Below, in pieces: positions 18,003-26,194 of a DNA stretch of 64,000 nucleotides. The notes under the pieces were generated by a model. That model saw only the letters and a program-made list of their open reading frames with translations, was not told the DNA's origin and made no database searches. Position numbers and translations under genes: made by a program. The stretch is from an uncultured Tropicimonas sp. (GTDB lineage: Bacteria > Pseudomonadota > Alphaproteobacteria > Rhodobacterales > Rhodobacteraceae), in the NCBI GenBank assembly GCA_947497945.1, contig CANMIP010000006.1, forward strand, positions 1 to 64,000, read 5' to 3'. Within the stretch, counting starts at the first letter, position 1; every line of letters starts with the position of its first letter.

Positions 18003-19052
18003 ATGAGCCAGGCACCGCGCAAACCACATATCGGAGACGCCACCCGTCCGCCGGCGCAAGACGGCGGTATGGTTGCGGCGGACTGGATTGCATTGTGCCT
18101 GAGCGTGCTGTGGCTCGCAGGCGCGGCGGCGTTCTTCTTCCTGCTGCCGGCAAGCTCGGGCCAGGCCGGGCTTGACCCGGCCCGCTTCGCGATGATCCTG
18201 CTGGCGATCCTGCTGCCGGTCGCGCTGATCTGGGTCGGGGCGACAGCGGCCAAAAGCGCCCGGATGATGCGCGAGGAGAGCGCCCGTTTGCAGGCGGCCA
18301 TCGACGCGATGCGCCAGGCCTATGTCAGCCAGGCACCGCAGGGCGCTTCCGGTGTGCGCCTGCCGCTGGAACAAAAGCTCGACGAGATCGCGCATGCACA
18401 AAAGAAGACCGAAGCCGCGCTGGCGCATCTGACCTCGGTCAACTCCCGTGCCGCCGTGGCCGCGGCCAAGGAATCCGACCGCGCTGCGCTTTCGGGGCCA
18501 AAGAAGAAACCGGACGAGAAATCCGAAGACACCGCACAGCCCGCCCTTGCGCTCGGCACGCCTGCCGAGGCGCTGGCCGAGCCGATCCCGGCAGAAGACT
18601 TCATCCGAGCGCTGAATTTTCCCGAAGATGAGCGCGACGCCGAAGGTTTCCGGTCCCTTCGGTTGGCGCTGAAGGACCGAAACGCATCGCGGCTCGTCCG
18701 CTCGGCACAAGACATCCTGACTCTGCTCGCAGAGGATGGGATCTACATGGACGACCTCGCGCCGGATCGCGCGAAACCCGAGATCTGGCGTCGTTTTGCT
18801 GAAGGAGAGCGTGGCCGGACCATCGCCGGGCTTGGGGGCGTGCGCGACCGCTCTTCGCTCGCACTGACGGCGGGACGGATGCGCCAGGATCCGGTCTTTC
18901 GCGACTGCGCGCACCATTTCCTGCGCAAGTTCGACACCACCTTCGCGGCGTTCGAAAAGGAAGCCAGCGACACGGAAATCGCCGCATTCGCGGACACCCG
19001 AAGCGCCCGCGCTTTCATGCTGATCGGCCGGGTCTCTGGCACCTTCGACTGA
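18003..19052 (+). CDS. Conserved Rhodobacterales membrane protein
   Basis: A 349-residue protein of unknown function. Residues about 25-52 and 62-80 are two transmembrane helices (DWIALCLSVLWLAGAAAFFF and MILLAILLPVALIWVGATAA) separated by a short loop. They are followed by a likely coiled coil (about 85-140) and a charged, low-complexity Lys/Ala/Pro segment (about 145-190). The C-terminal 150 residues are a helical soluble domain (SLRLALKDRNASRLVRSAQD ... CAHHFLRKFDTTFAAFEKEA). I start at the ATG at 18003; a TTG two codons earlier is possible. It sits 18 bp after greA. It looks like a lineage-specific cell-envelope protein, but I do not recognise a named family. Confidence 0.82.
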   Translation: MSQAPRKPHIGDATRPPAQDGGMVAADWIALCLSVLWLAGAAAFFFLLPASSGQAGLDPARFAMILLAILLPVALIWVGATAAKSARMMREESARLQAAIDAMRQAYVSQAPQGASGVRLPLEQKLDEIAHAQKKTEAALAHLTSVNSRAAVAAAKESDRAALSGPKKKPDEKSEDTAQPALALGTPAEALAEPIPAEDFIRALNFPEDERDAEGFRSLRLALKDRNASRLVRSAQDILTLLAEDGIYMDDLAPDRAKPEIWRRFAEGERGRTIAGLGGVRDRSSLALTAGRMRQDPVFRDCAHHFLRKFDTTFAAFEKEASDTEIAAFADTRSARAFMLIGRVSGTFD

Positions 19053-19107
19053 AGCGATTCTTTCACCAAGGGACGAGCCCGTTCAGCGCTGCGGCGAGCA
19101 GTCAGGG

Positions 19108-19145
19108 GCGCCCGCTTCGCGGGCGCGAACGATCCTTCGGATCGT
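19108..19145 (+). terminator. Two tandem hairpins between convergent genes
   Basis: GCGCCCGC-TTC-GCGGGCGC (19108-19126) followed at once by ACGATCC-TTC-GGATCGT (19129-19145). They lie between the ends of the membrane-protein gene and the convergent GNAT gene. No T-tract follows, but both strands are served by symmetrical stems. Confidence 0.5.
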
Positions 19146-19149
19146 GCCT

Positions 19150-19246
19150 CCGGCGGGGATATTTTCTTGAAACAGGAAGAGAATCATCCGGTCACGTCTT
19201 CCTTTTTCCAGAAATATCCCGGGGGTTTGGGGGCAGCGCCCCCAAA
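19150..19246. repeat. Intergenic inverted-repeat element
   Basis: CCGGCGGGGATATTTTC near 19150-19166 is mirrored by GAAATATCCCGGGGG near 19211-19225, followed by a perfect 9-bp hairpin TTTGGGGGC-AGC-GCCCCCAAA (19226-19246). GGCGGGGATATTTT-type sequences recur between genes in Rhodobacterales genomes, so this is probably a REP-like or terminator element; this last point is from general knowledge of the group. Confidence 0.45.
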
Positions 19247-19286
19247 TGCCGGTATCTGTGCGCCGATCTGAGGGGCAAAACCGGCC

Positions 19287-19868
19287 TCACCGCAGGCGCA
19301 AACACATCGTTGTGGCATGGTGAAAGCCGAACAGCCGCGAGAAGATTCCAAGTTCGACCCGGTCCGTCGCCGCGAAACCGTAGCGTTCGTAGAGTGCGCG
19401 CGCTCGCAGGTTGATATCTATCACGTCCAGCCGCACTTCGCACATCCCGCGCAGGCGCGCCTCTGCAAGAACCGCGTCGATCAATGCACTGCCGACGCCT
19501 TGTCCTCGCGCGGATCGGCTTACGAAGATCCCGTCCATCAGGATTTGTCCTTCCCGCAGGGGGCGCTCCATCAGGTCCAGCAGCGGCCCGCGCCAGGCTG
19601 CGCCGAGGATGCCATAGAACCGCGCCATGTCCCGGAAATCCGCCGAGATGAGGCCACCATGCCGTGTCTTGATTCCGGCGACGCCGAGCAGCTCGCCCTG
19701 CTCGGACCATGCGGACAGGGCATGATCCGGCGACAAAGATGCCTCGATGAAGGAAAGGGCCTTGCGTTCCGGCGCCAGAACCCGGCCGAGCTTGCCGGAA
19801 AAGGCTTCCCAGAACAGCGCGGCGACCCGCCTGCGATGCGATTCCGGGAATCCCGCCTCGATCTTCAT
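19287..19868 (-). CDS. GNAT-family N-acetyltransferase
   Basis: A 193-residue acetyltransferase. The acetyl-CoA loop is RSARGQGVGSALIDAVLAEA, the Q/R-x-x-G-x-G/A motif, preceded by a strand LMDGIFVSRS and followed by EVRLDVIDINLRARALYERY and GFAATDRVE, the typical GNAT C-terminal half. The ATG at 19868 has GGAGGGG upstream; the longer frame upstream is a shadow across the lipoprotein gene. It lies 22 bp downstream of the lipoprotein gene and may share its transcript. The substrate is unknown. Confidence 0.88.
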   Translation of the reverse strand: MKIEAGFPESHRRRVAALFWEAFSGKLGRVLAPERKALSFIEASLSPDHALSAWSEQGELLGVAGIKTRHGGLISADFRDMARFYGILGAAWRGPLLDLMERPLREGQILMDGIFVSRSARGQGVGSALIDAVLAEARLRGMCEVRLDVIDINLRARALYERYGFAATDRVELGIFSRLFGFHHATTMCLRLR

Positions 19869-19890
19869 GACCCCTCCGGCAGCTTTGCGG

Positions 19891-20550
19891 TCAGCTTTCT
19901 CCGGGAAGAACGAAATACCCCGGGTCCGGACCGTACCCCACTTTGATATCGGCACGCGCCGCCGGCGAGTCCACAATGTCGGAGCGATTATCGGCGCTGT
20001 CATCATAGTAACGGCGGATTGTTGCGTTCGGTATCTTGTCGAAGGCCCGCATCGTGCTCTTGGGGAAGGGGGATCGTGGTACGGATTCGAAGCCTGGAAT
20101 ATCCCGCAGGATGGTGTTGATCGAGGTCGTGCAGAGCGCGTTCGCGACCGTCCCGCGGCTCTCGATCCGTTGCAGGATCCGCTCGGCATCCGCCGCGGAG
20201 ACGGGAACATCGTGGCGGATGACGCGGAAGGTCTCGCGCGCGTGGTAGTCGATGAAGAAATCGACCATGTTGTCGGTGATGCCGTAATGCACGTCCGCCC
20301 GCTGCGGCGCATAGGGATGCCGGAAGGTGCCCGCCGGGTTGAAGATCACCCGCTGCGAGGCATTGACCATCAGCGCGCTATGCGCCCCCTCGTTGGAGCG
20401 GTTGTTCACCATCGTGAATAGCGTCACGGTTGGCGGCTCGTCCGCGCGATAGGCCGCCTTTGCCACGGTCTCGTCGCTGGCCCAGGGGCCGGGCTCGCCG
20501 CACGCAGCAAGCAGGAATGGCAGGCAGAGCGCCATCAGAAGAAGTCTCAT
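19891..20550 (-). CDS. Putative lipoprotein, possible papain-like fold
   Basis: A 219-residue exported protein with a lipoprotein signal peptide (MRLLLMALCLPFLLAACGEP, lipobox LAAC, C17). The mature part contains a GAHSALMVNASQRVIFNPAG stretch and later GTVANALCTTSINTILRD. A histidine in a strand followed far downstream by a cysteine at the start of a helix, with ASQRVIFDPAG-like text, resembles permuted NlpC/P60-like (papain-fold) proteins; this is a tentative reading. The ATG at 20550 is chosen because it gives the lipobox; longer frames upstream overlap the oxidase subunit gene. It is probably co-transcribed with the GNAT gene. Confidence 0.8.
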   Translation of the reverse strand: MRLLLMALCLPFLLAACGEPGPWASDETVAKAAYRADEPPTVTLFTMVNNRSNEGAHSALMVNASQRVIFNPAGTFRHPYAPQRADVHYGITDNMVDFFIDYHARETFRVIRHDVPVSAADAERILQRIESRGTVANALCTTSINTILRDIPGFESVPRSPFPKSTMRAFDKIPNATIRRYYDDSADNRSDIVDSPAARADIKVGYGPDPGYFVLPGES

Positions 20551-20591
20551 GGGGCGCCCCCCTGTCAGTTTGCGAATGAATCTGGTTTGGG

Positions 20592-20732
20592 TCAGCCGTT
20601 GACCAGGCCAATGAAGATCAGCAGCAGGATGCTGAAGATCGCTCCCTTGGTCGCGAAGCTGATAAACCCTTCGAAGGTCTTTTCCTGCACGGATATGTCC
20701 ATGCTGCCCGGCTTGTGCGTCTCGTCCGACAT
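20592..20732 (-). CDS. aa3-type cytochrome c oxidase subunit IV (46 residues)
   Basis: A short gene easily missed: 46 residues starting MSDETHKPGSMDISVQEKTF and ending LLLIFIGLVNG. This is the COX4_pro_2 family: a short polar N-terminus with the M-D-I-x-x-QEKTF-x-GFI motif and one transmembrane helix, found as a small fourth subunit of alphaproteobacterial aa3 cytochrome c oxidase. It lies alone, between the lipoprotein gene and the AEC transporter, with no other oxidase genes in the window. All four genes from aroC-AEC leftwards read in the same direction. Confidence 0.9.
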   Translation of the reverse strand: MSDETHKPGSMDISVQEKTFEGFISFATKGAIFSILLLIFIGLVNG

Positions 20733-20825
20733 GCGTTCCACTCCCTGTCACTGTCCTGTCGCCCAATCTGCTTAAACCAAGTGCCGCCGAGTGTTAAGTC
20801 CGCCGCTCGCGAAAGTGAAGAGAGC

Positions 20826-21767
20826 TCAATTGCCCAGCAGCAGGAGCAGTGCCGAGAGCGTGAAGAGCCCGCCCAGCGTGGTCCCGAACTGCGCGGCGGA
20901 GGCAAAACCTTCGCGGGCATGGGCCTGGGCGACGACCGGGAACATGCCGAGCGTGGGCAGGGCCGCCGTCAGCACCAGCGCGTCGCGCATGTCGCCTTGC
21001 AGCGGCAGCAGGCCGGTCGCGCCGGCCAGCATGATCGCGAGCAGGATCGCCAGCGGGTGCAGCAGCAGCTTGCCGGCAACGATATAGCCTGCCAGCGCCC
21101 GCACGCCCCTGGGTTTGAGCAGCGCGAGATTGCCGCCGATGACGACCAGCGAGAGCGCGCCGGCGGCGGCGGCAAGCATGTCGATCGGCCGCAGCAGCGC
21201 CTGTGGCAGGCTGAGACCCGAGGCGGACACCGCGACCCCGGCCAGCATCGCCAGGACGAGCGGCCCCGTCAGCACGCGCCAGAAGACCCGCCCCGCGATC
21301 CGCAGCTTGCTCCCCTCGCCGCCATTGCCAAGTTCCAGCAGGGTGAAGAGCAGCGGCAGGAAGATCATGTTCTCGACGACGAGATTCTGCGCCAGCACCT
21401 TGTTTGCAATGTCCGGCATGGCCAGCAGCATGATCGGGTAGCCGATGAAGCCGCTATTGGGGCAGGTGCTGCCCATCGTGGCGAGCGTGGTTGTCTTGTG
21501 GTCGAAGCTGCGGCGGAAGGCGGGGTAGAGCAGCGCCATCAGCGCCAGCGTGCCGAGACCGTAGGGCAGCATGTAGGAAAGCTGGATTGTCTCGGCGAGC
21601 GGGCGGCGGGCAATGGCGGTGAACATCAGCGCCGGGAAGCCGAAATTGATCATGAACCGGCCGAACGCCTGCAGGTCCTGCGCCGAGAAGACACCCCTGC
21701 GGGTGAGCCCGAAGGACAGCCCGATCAGCGCATAGATCGGGAAGATGATCTCGAGGACAGAGAGCAC
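20826..21767 (-). CDS. AEC-family (auxin efflux carrier-type) transporter
   Basis: A 313-residue inner-membrane transporter with about ten hydrophobic helices in two inverted halves. Family text includes the N-terminal EIIFPIYALIGLSFGLTRRG, the PALMFTAIARRPL segment, and TMGSTCPNSGFIGYPIMLLA (the N-x-G-F-x-G-x-P motif of the first crossover), mirrored by ALPTLGMFPVVAQAHA near the C-terminus. AEC members export organic acids or other anions; the substrate cannot be told. It starts 4 bp after the stop of aroC and is in the same operon. Confidence 0.92.
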   Translation of the reverse strand: MLSVLEIIFPIYALIGLSFGLTRRGVFSAQDLQAFGRFMINFGFPALMFTAIARRPLAETIQLSYMLPYGLGTLALMALLYPAFRRSFDHKTTTLATMGSTCPNSGFIGYPIMLLAMPDIANKVLAQNLVVENMIFLPLLFTLLELGNGGEGSKLRIAGRVFWRVLTGPLVLAMLAGVAVSASGLSLPQALLRPIDMLAAAAGALSLVVIGGNLALLKPRGVRALAGYIVAGKLLLHPLAILLAIMLAGATGLLPLQGDMRDALVLTAALPTLGMFPVVAQAHAREGFASAAQFGTTLGGLFTLSALLLLLGN

Positions 21768-21771
21768 CGTC

Positions 21772-22875
21772 TCAGCCGATCTTGCCGGGGAGCCCCTCGC
21801 CGATCTGCCCGCGATGCAACAGGAAATGGTCCAGCAACACGCAGGCCATCATCGCCTCGCCCACGGGCACGGCGCGGATGCCGACACAGGGGTCGTGGCG
21901 GCCCTTGGTGACGATCTCGGTATTCTCGCCCGAGCGGGTGATGGTCCGGCGCGGCGTGAGGATGGAGGAGGTCGGCTTCACCGCGAACCGGACGATCACG
22001 TCCTGCCCGGTGGAAATCCCGCCAAGGATCCCGCCAGCATGGTTCGAGCCGAAACGCGGCCCGTCATTGCCCATGGTGATCTCGTCGGCATTTGCCTCGC
22101 CGGTCAGCATCGCCGCCGCCATGCCCTCGCCGATCTCCACGCCCTTGACGGCATTGATCGACATCATGGCCGCAGCAAGATCCGTATCCAGCTTGCCATA
22201 GACCGGCGCGCCCAGCCCGGCCGGCACGCCCGAGGCGCAAAGCTCGATCATCGCCCCGACCGAGGAGCCGGCCTTGCGCAGCCCGTCGAGATAGGCGCTC
22301 CAATCCTCGACCGCGCCCGCATCGGGCAGCCAGAAAGCGTTGTTCCCGATCTCGTCGAGATCGAACCGGGCTCGGTCGATGGTTTGCGTGCCCATCTGCA
22401 CCATGTAGCCGGTGACCTTCAGCTCCGGCGCCAGCTTTGCCAGCGCCGCCCGCGCGACACCGCCCGCGGCCACCCGCGCCGCCGTCTCGCGCGCCGAGGA
22501 ACGCCCGCCGCCGCGATAGTCGCGGATGCCGTATTTTTGCCAATAGGTGATATCGGCATGGCCGGGACGGAATTTCTCCGCGATCTCGCTGTAATCCTTC
22601 GAACGCTGGTCCGTGTTGCGGATCATCAGCTGGATCGGCGTGCCGGTGGAAACACCTTCGAAGACACCCGACAGGATCTCGACCTGGTCGGGTTCGCGCC
22701 GCTGGGTCATGAAGCGATTCTGCCCCGGCTTGCGCTTGTCGAGCCAGACCTGCAACGCCTCGGCCTCGATGGGCACGCCTGGCGGGCAACCGTCGATCGT
22801 CGCGCCGAGCGCGGGTCCATGGCTCTCGCCCCATGTGGTGACGCGGAACAGGTGGCCGAAACTGTTGAGGCTCAT
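21772..22875 (-). CDS. aroC: Chorismate synthase
   Basis: AroC converts 5-enolpyruvylshikimate 3-phosphate to chorismate, the last step of the shikimate pathway, using reduced FMN. The 367-residue sequence begins [20 protein letters not shown] (family signature 1), has [20 protein letters not shown] and [20 protein letters not shown] (signature 2, FMN-binding), and [19 protein letters not shown] with RPTSSI-like KPTSSI near the end (signature 3). The ATG at 22875 is preceded by AAAAGGAG. The AEC transporter follows 4 bp after the stop. Confidence 0.98.
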   Translation of the reverse strand: MSLNSFGHLFRVTTWGESHGPALGATIDGCPPGVPIEAEALQVWLDKRKPGQNRFMTQRREPDQVEILSGVFEGVSTGTPIQLMIRNTDQRSKDYSEIAEKFRPGHADITYWQKYGIRDYRGGGRSSARETAARVAAGGVARAALAKLAPELKVTGYMVQMGTQTIDRARFDLDEIGNNAFWLPDAGAVEDWSAYLDGLRKAGSSVGAMIELCASGVPAGLGAPVYGKLDTDLAAAMMSINAVKGVEIGEGMAAAMLTGEANADEITMGNDGPRFGSNHAGGILGGISTGQDVIVRFAVKPTSSILTPRRTITRSGENTEIVTKGRHDPCVGIRAVPVGEAMMACVLLDHFLLHRGQIGEGLPGKIG

Positions 22876-23162
22876 GGGGCAGGCTCCTTTTCGCGATGGG
22901 TTTAGAGGGCGCAGGCGACAGGCTCAAGGGGAGATGGCCGGGCGTATCGGGGCGCAACCGCGCGCGCGTAAGCGCGCGCCACCCCCCAAGCGTTTGCGGC
23001 GCGCCAGCGCCAATAACGGAGGGGACGCCCCCTCTCGGTCGACCGACAGGTCCGGACTTGCGGGCGCCATGCCGCGAAAGGAAACCCGCGCCCCTTTCGA
23101 AGCAGATCGCCAGTCGCTGGCGGCCTGCCGCTACCGGCACCGTCGCCCGCCAGGCGAGTGCG
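22876..23162. other. Intergenic region with GC hairpins upstream of aroC
   Basis: No gene. Two hairpins are visible: GCGCGC-GTAA-GCGCGC (22962-22977) and GAGGGG-ACGC-CCCCTC (23019-23034). The second may end the DUF1244 transcript, which reads into this region on the minus strand. Neither has a T-tract. The aroC promoter should lie in the left part. Confidence 0.4.
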
Positions 23163-23495
23163 TCACCCCTTGTCGGGCGTGTCGTCGGGCTCGCCCACAT
23201 TTTCGCGGAAAGCGACCTCGAAGGCCGCCTGTTTCTCCGGGCTCGCCTCGGTCTGGTTCTGCGCTCTCCACGCATCATAGGGCATGCCGTAGAAAGCCTC
23301 GCGCCCGGCCGCCTTGTCCATCTCGATGCCGCGCGCGTTCGCGGCTTCCTGGTACCAGCGCGACAGGCAATTCCGGCAGAAGCCGGCGAGGTTCATCATG
23401 TCGATATTCTGCGCGTCGGGGCGGTCTTCCATCAGGTGCTTGCGCAGCCGGCGGAAGGCGGCGGCCTCGATCTCGATACGTGTCTGCTCGTCCAT
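23163..23495 (-). CDS. DUF1244 family protein
   Basis: A 110-residue cytoplasmic protein starting MDEQTRIEIEAAAFRRLRKH. The core MNLAGFCRNCLSRWYQEAAN and REAFYGMPYDAWRAQNQTEA is the DUF1244 (SMc04008-like) signature. The family is small, helical and of unknown function; the paired cysteines in FCRNC are conserved and may bind metal. The ATG at 23495 has GGGAGAGAGAG just upstream. It follows the N-formylglutamate amidohydrolase gene by 11 bp, an arrangement that is common in the group. Confidence 0.92.
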   Translation of the reverse strand: MDEQTRIEIEAAAFRRLRKHLMEDRPDAQNIDMMNLAGFCRNCLSRWYQEAANARGIEMDKAAGREAFYGMPYDAWRAQNQTEASPEKQAAFEVAFRENVGEPDDTPDKG

Positions 23496-23506
23496 CTCTC
23501 TCTCCC

Positions 23507-24250
23507 TCAGTCGCCGCAATCGGCGAGCGCATCGGCCAGCAACGGCGCCAGCCGCCGTCCCCAGCCCTGCTGTTCCACGACAGTCCGGATCAGGTCCTGC
23601 CGGACCTCGATCAGAACATGCGGGCGGTCATGGCTCAAGGCATGGCGATGAATGGAATCTCCGGGCTGGTGCCCGGCATAGGGCTCGTTGTCGCCAATGC
23701 AGAGATCGCCTTCGGCCTGCAATCGCTTGATCATGGCCACGGACAGTGCGTTCTGCGGCGCCGTGTGCAGCAGCGCGACATGCCAGGGGCGCGGCGGGCG
23801 GCCCTTGAGCTGGGGCGTGAAGCTGTGAACGGCAATGATCACAGGGGCGCGGCGCGACGCGGCCAGCCGGCCAAGTTCGGCGTGATAGGGCCGGTAGCAA
23901 AGCTCCTTGCGGCGTTCCAGTTCTTCGCGCCCGGCATGGCGATTGCCGGGGATGATGGTGCCGTCATAGAGCTTCATCAGCAGCGTCGGGTCGTCTTCGC
24001 CCCGGTTGGGGTCGATCACGAGGCGCGAGAAGTTGGAGGTAATGAGCGGCGCTTCCAGCGCATCGGCAATCGCGTGGGCAACCCCCGCCGCGCCGGGATC
24101 ATAGGCGATATGGCGCGACATGTCCGATTGCGGCAGGCCCAGCGTGCCGCCATTGACCTGCGGGGGCACCGTGTTGGTCGCATGATCGACCGTGATCAAC
24201 CACCGGCTCTGGCGAGTTTCGCCATGGGTATGGAATGCGTGATATGTCAT
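23507..24250 (-). CDS. N-formylglutamate amidohydrolase family protein
   Basis: A 247-residue member of the FGase family (PF05013), which hydrolyses N-formyl-L-glutamate or related N-acyl amino acids in histidine-degradation-like routes. Visible motifs: LITVDHATNTVPPQ near the N-terminus (D-H-A), FSRLVIDPNRGEDDPTLL (S-R-L-x-x-D-x-N), the IIAVHSFTPQL histidine motif and HVLIEVRQDLI near the C-terminus. I use the ATG at 24250; another ATG eight codons upstream is also possible. No hut genes are nearby, so the physiological substrate is open. It is upstream of DUF1244 and divergent from pyk. Confidence 0.9.
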   Translation of the reverse strand: MTYHAFHTHGETRQSRWLITVDHATNTVPPQVNGGTLGLPQSDMSRHIAYDPGAAGVAHAIADALEAPLITSNFSRLVIDPNRGEDDPTLLMKLYDGTIIPGNRHAGREELERRKELCYRPYHAELGRLAASRRAPVIIAVHSFTPQLKGRPPRPWHVALLHTAPQNALSVAMIKRLQAEGDLCIGDNEPYAGHQPGDSIHRHALSHDRPHVLIEVRQDLIRTVVEQQGWGRRLAPLLADALADCGD

Positions 24251-24381
24251 GAGTACGTGATGTTTTCCGCGCATGGGTGTATTGCGTCAGGGGGCGGAAC
24301 GCCAGAGCCATCCGGGGCTGGATTTTCAGCGGTTTTATCGCTAACCCTCGCCTCGATAGCCGCTCGAAGGAAAGGAACCCA

Positions 24382-25830
24382 ATGCGACGGATGCGCAATG
24401 TGAAGATCGTGGCCACTCTTGGCCCTGCCTCGGATGATTACGATACGATCCGGAGGCTCTTCGAACTCGGCGCGGATGTCTTCCGGCTCAACATGAGCCA
24501 CGGGAGCCATGAGGAAATCCGCGAGTGGCACGGGATCATCCGCAATATCGAGCAGGAAATCGGCCGCCCGATTGCCATTCTCGCCGACCTTCAGGGTCCA
24601 AAACTGCGCGTCGGCGTCTTTGCCGGCGACAGCGAGGTGCTGGTCGAGGGGGACAAGTTCCGCATGGATCTCGACGAGGCCGAAGGCACGTCGACCCGCG
24701 TGCGCCTGCCGCATCCGGAGATCTTCCAGGCCCTCAAGCCCGGCGCGACGCTGCTGGTCAATGACGGCAAGATCCGCCTGCGGGTCGAGCAATGCGGCGA
24801 AGACTATGCCGATTGCATCGTTGTCACCGGCGGCACGATCTCCAACCGCAAGGGCGTGAACGTGCCGGACGTGGTCCTGCCCGTCGCCGCGCTGTCGGAG
24901 AAAGACAAGCGGGACCTCGAATTTGTCTGCGAGCTTGGTGTCGACTGGGTTGCGCTCTCCTTCGTGCAGCGGCCCGAGGACGTGATCTATACCAAGGAGC
25001 TGGTCGCCGGACGCGCGGCGGTGCTCTCCAAGATCGAGAAACCCTCCGCCGTCGAAGCCTATGACGAGATCCTCGAGGTCTCCGACGGGATCATGGTCGC
25101 GCGCGGCGATCTTGGCGTCGAACTGCCGGTCCAGGCGGTTCCGCCGATCCAGAAACGCCTGATCCGCGGCGCGCGCGCTGCGGCCAAGCCGGTCATCGTC
25201 GCCACCCAGATGCTGGAATCGATGATCGAGAGCCCGGTGCCGACCCGCGCCGAAGTCTCCGACGTCGCCAACGCGATCTACGAGGGTGCCGACGCGATCA
25301 TGCTCTCGGCGGAATCCGCGGCCGGACAGTTCCCCTTCGAAGCGGTGAGCACGATGGATGCCGTGGCCGTCGAGGTCGAGAGCGGGCTGGTCTATCGCGA
25401 CATCATCGAGTCGGCCCGCCAGGTCAACCGCAAGACCACGGCCGATTCTATTGTCGCCGCGGCGCGGGAGATCGCTGAGAATACCGGTGTGAAGGCGATC
25501 TGCTGTTTCACCCATTCCGGCACCACCGCGCTGAAGACCGCGCGCGAGAGGCCGCGGGTGCCGATCCTCGCGCTGACCCCCTTCACCGGGACGGCGCGGC
25601 GGATGTGCCTGAGCTGGGGCGTGAACTGCTTCATGACCAACGGGGATGTGAGCCGGTTCAAGATGGCCGTGGTCTCGGCGGCGCGCGCCGCACGGGCCGG
25701 GCAGTTCGCCAATGCCGAGGACAACATTGTCGTCGTCGCCGGCGTGCCCTTCAACATCCCGGGCTCGACCAATATCCTCCGTGTCGCGCCCTGCGACGAG
25801 CGATTGATCTTCAACACCGATCCGGAGTAA
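24382..25830 (+). CDS. pyk: Pyruvate kinase
   Basis: Pyruvate kinase makes pyruvate and ATP from phosphoenolpyruvate and ADP in lower glycolysis. The 482-residue product begins MRRMRNVKIVATLGPASDDY and has the catalytic barrel motifs FRLNMSHGS, ILADLQGPKLRVG, LLVNDGKIRL, the active-site signature VLSKIEKPSAVEAYDEIL with DGIMVARGDLGVE, and ATQMLESMIESPVPTRAEVS. The C-terminal allosteric domain (CCFTHSGTTALKTARERPRV) follows. The ATG at 24382 has AAGGAAAGGAA upstream. Its divergent neighbour is the N-formylglutamate amidohydrolase gene. Confidence 0.98.
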   Translation: MRRMRNVKIVATLGPASDDYDTIRRLFELGADVFRLNMSHGSHEEIREWHGIIRNIEQEIGRPIAILADLQGPKLRVGVFAGDSEVLVEGDKFRMDLDEAEGTSTRVRLPHPEIFQALKPGATLLVNDGKIRLRVEQCGEDYADCIVVTGGTISNRKGVNVPDVVLPVAALSEKDKRDLEFVCELGVDWVALSFVQRPEDVIYTKELVAGRAAVLSKIEKPSAVEAYDEILEVSDGIMVARGDLGVELPVQAVPPIQKRLIRGARAAAKPVIVATQMLESMIESPVPTRAEVSDVANAIYEGADAIMLSAESAAGQFPFEAVSTMDAVAVEVESGLVYRDIIESARQVNRKTTADSIVAAAREIAENTGVKAICCFTHSGTTALKTARERPRVPILALTPFTGTARRMCLSWGVNCFMTNGDVSRFKMAVVSAARAARAGQFANAEDNIVVVAGVPFNIPGSTNILRVAPCDERLIFNTDPE

Positions 25831-25858
25831 TTCCAGCCGGTGGTGTGTTGCACTAAAG

Positions 25859-26110
25859 ATGGATGACGAGACCGGGATGACACAGAATCCGGATCTGATA
25901 TTCGTAATCGGGTTGATCGTGGGTGTGCTGGCGGTTCCATCCCTCCTGTCGGCCTTTTCCGAAGGGCGGTCGCCGCGGGCAGCGGCGATCATGGTCATGA
26001 TCTGTGCCGGCCTGATCGCCGTCGCAGTGCTCCAGAAGCCGGAAGGAAGCTATTCCGTCGGCAAGATCCCGGAGATCTTCACCAAGGTTGTCGGCGACAT
26101 CCTGCGCTGA
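25859..26110 (+). CDS. Small membrane protein, Rhodobacterales-type
   Basis: An 83-residue protein with two transmembrane helices (LIFVIGLIVGVLAVPSLLSA and AAAIMVMICAGLIAVAVLQK) and a short C-terminal tail ending in KIPEIFTKVVGDILR. It lies 28 bp after pyk on the same strand and is followed by a good terminator, so it is probably the end of the pyk transcript. An internal ATG at 25877 (MTQNPDLIFVIGL) is an equally plausible start, as neither has a strong ribosome-binding site. No family function is known to me. Confidence 0.75.
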   Translation: MDDETGMTQNPDLIFVIGLIVGVLAVPSLLSAFSEGRSPRAAAIMVMICAGLIAVAVLQKPEGSYSVGKIPEIFTKVVGDILR

Positions 26111-26130
26111 TCCGGTTCTTCGAACCATGA

Positions 26131-26167
26131 CATCGGCCCCGAGCAATCGAGGCCGATGCTTTTGTTT
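26131..26167 (+). terminator. Rho-independent terminator of the pyk transcript
   Basis: An 8-bp stem CATCGGCC / GGCCGATG with a 12-base loop, followed by CTTTTGTTT, 20 bases after the small membrane-protein stop. Confidence 0.85.
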
Positions 26168-26194
26168 CCGGGCTGCCGGCAAGGCGCCGCGCCC

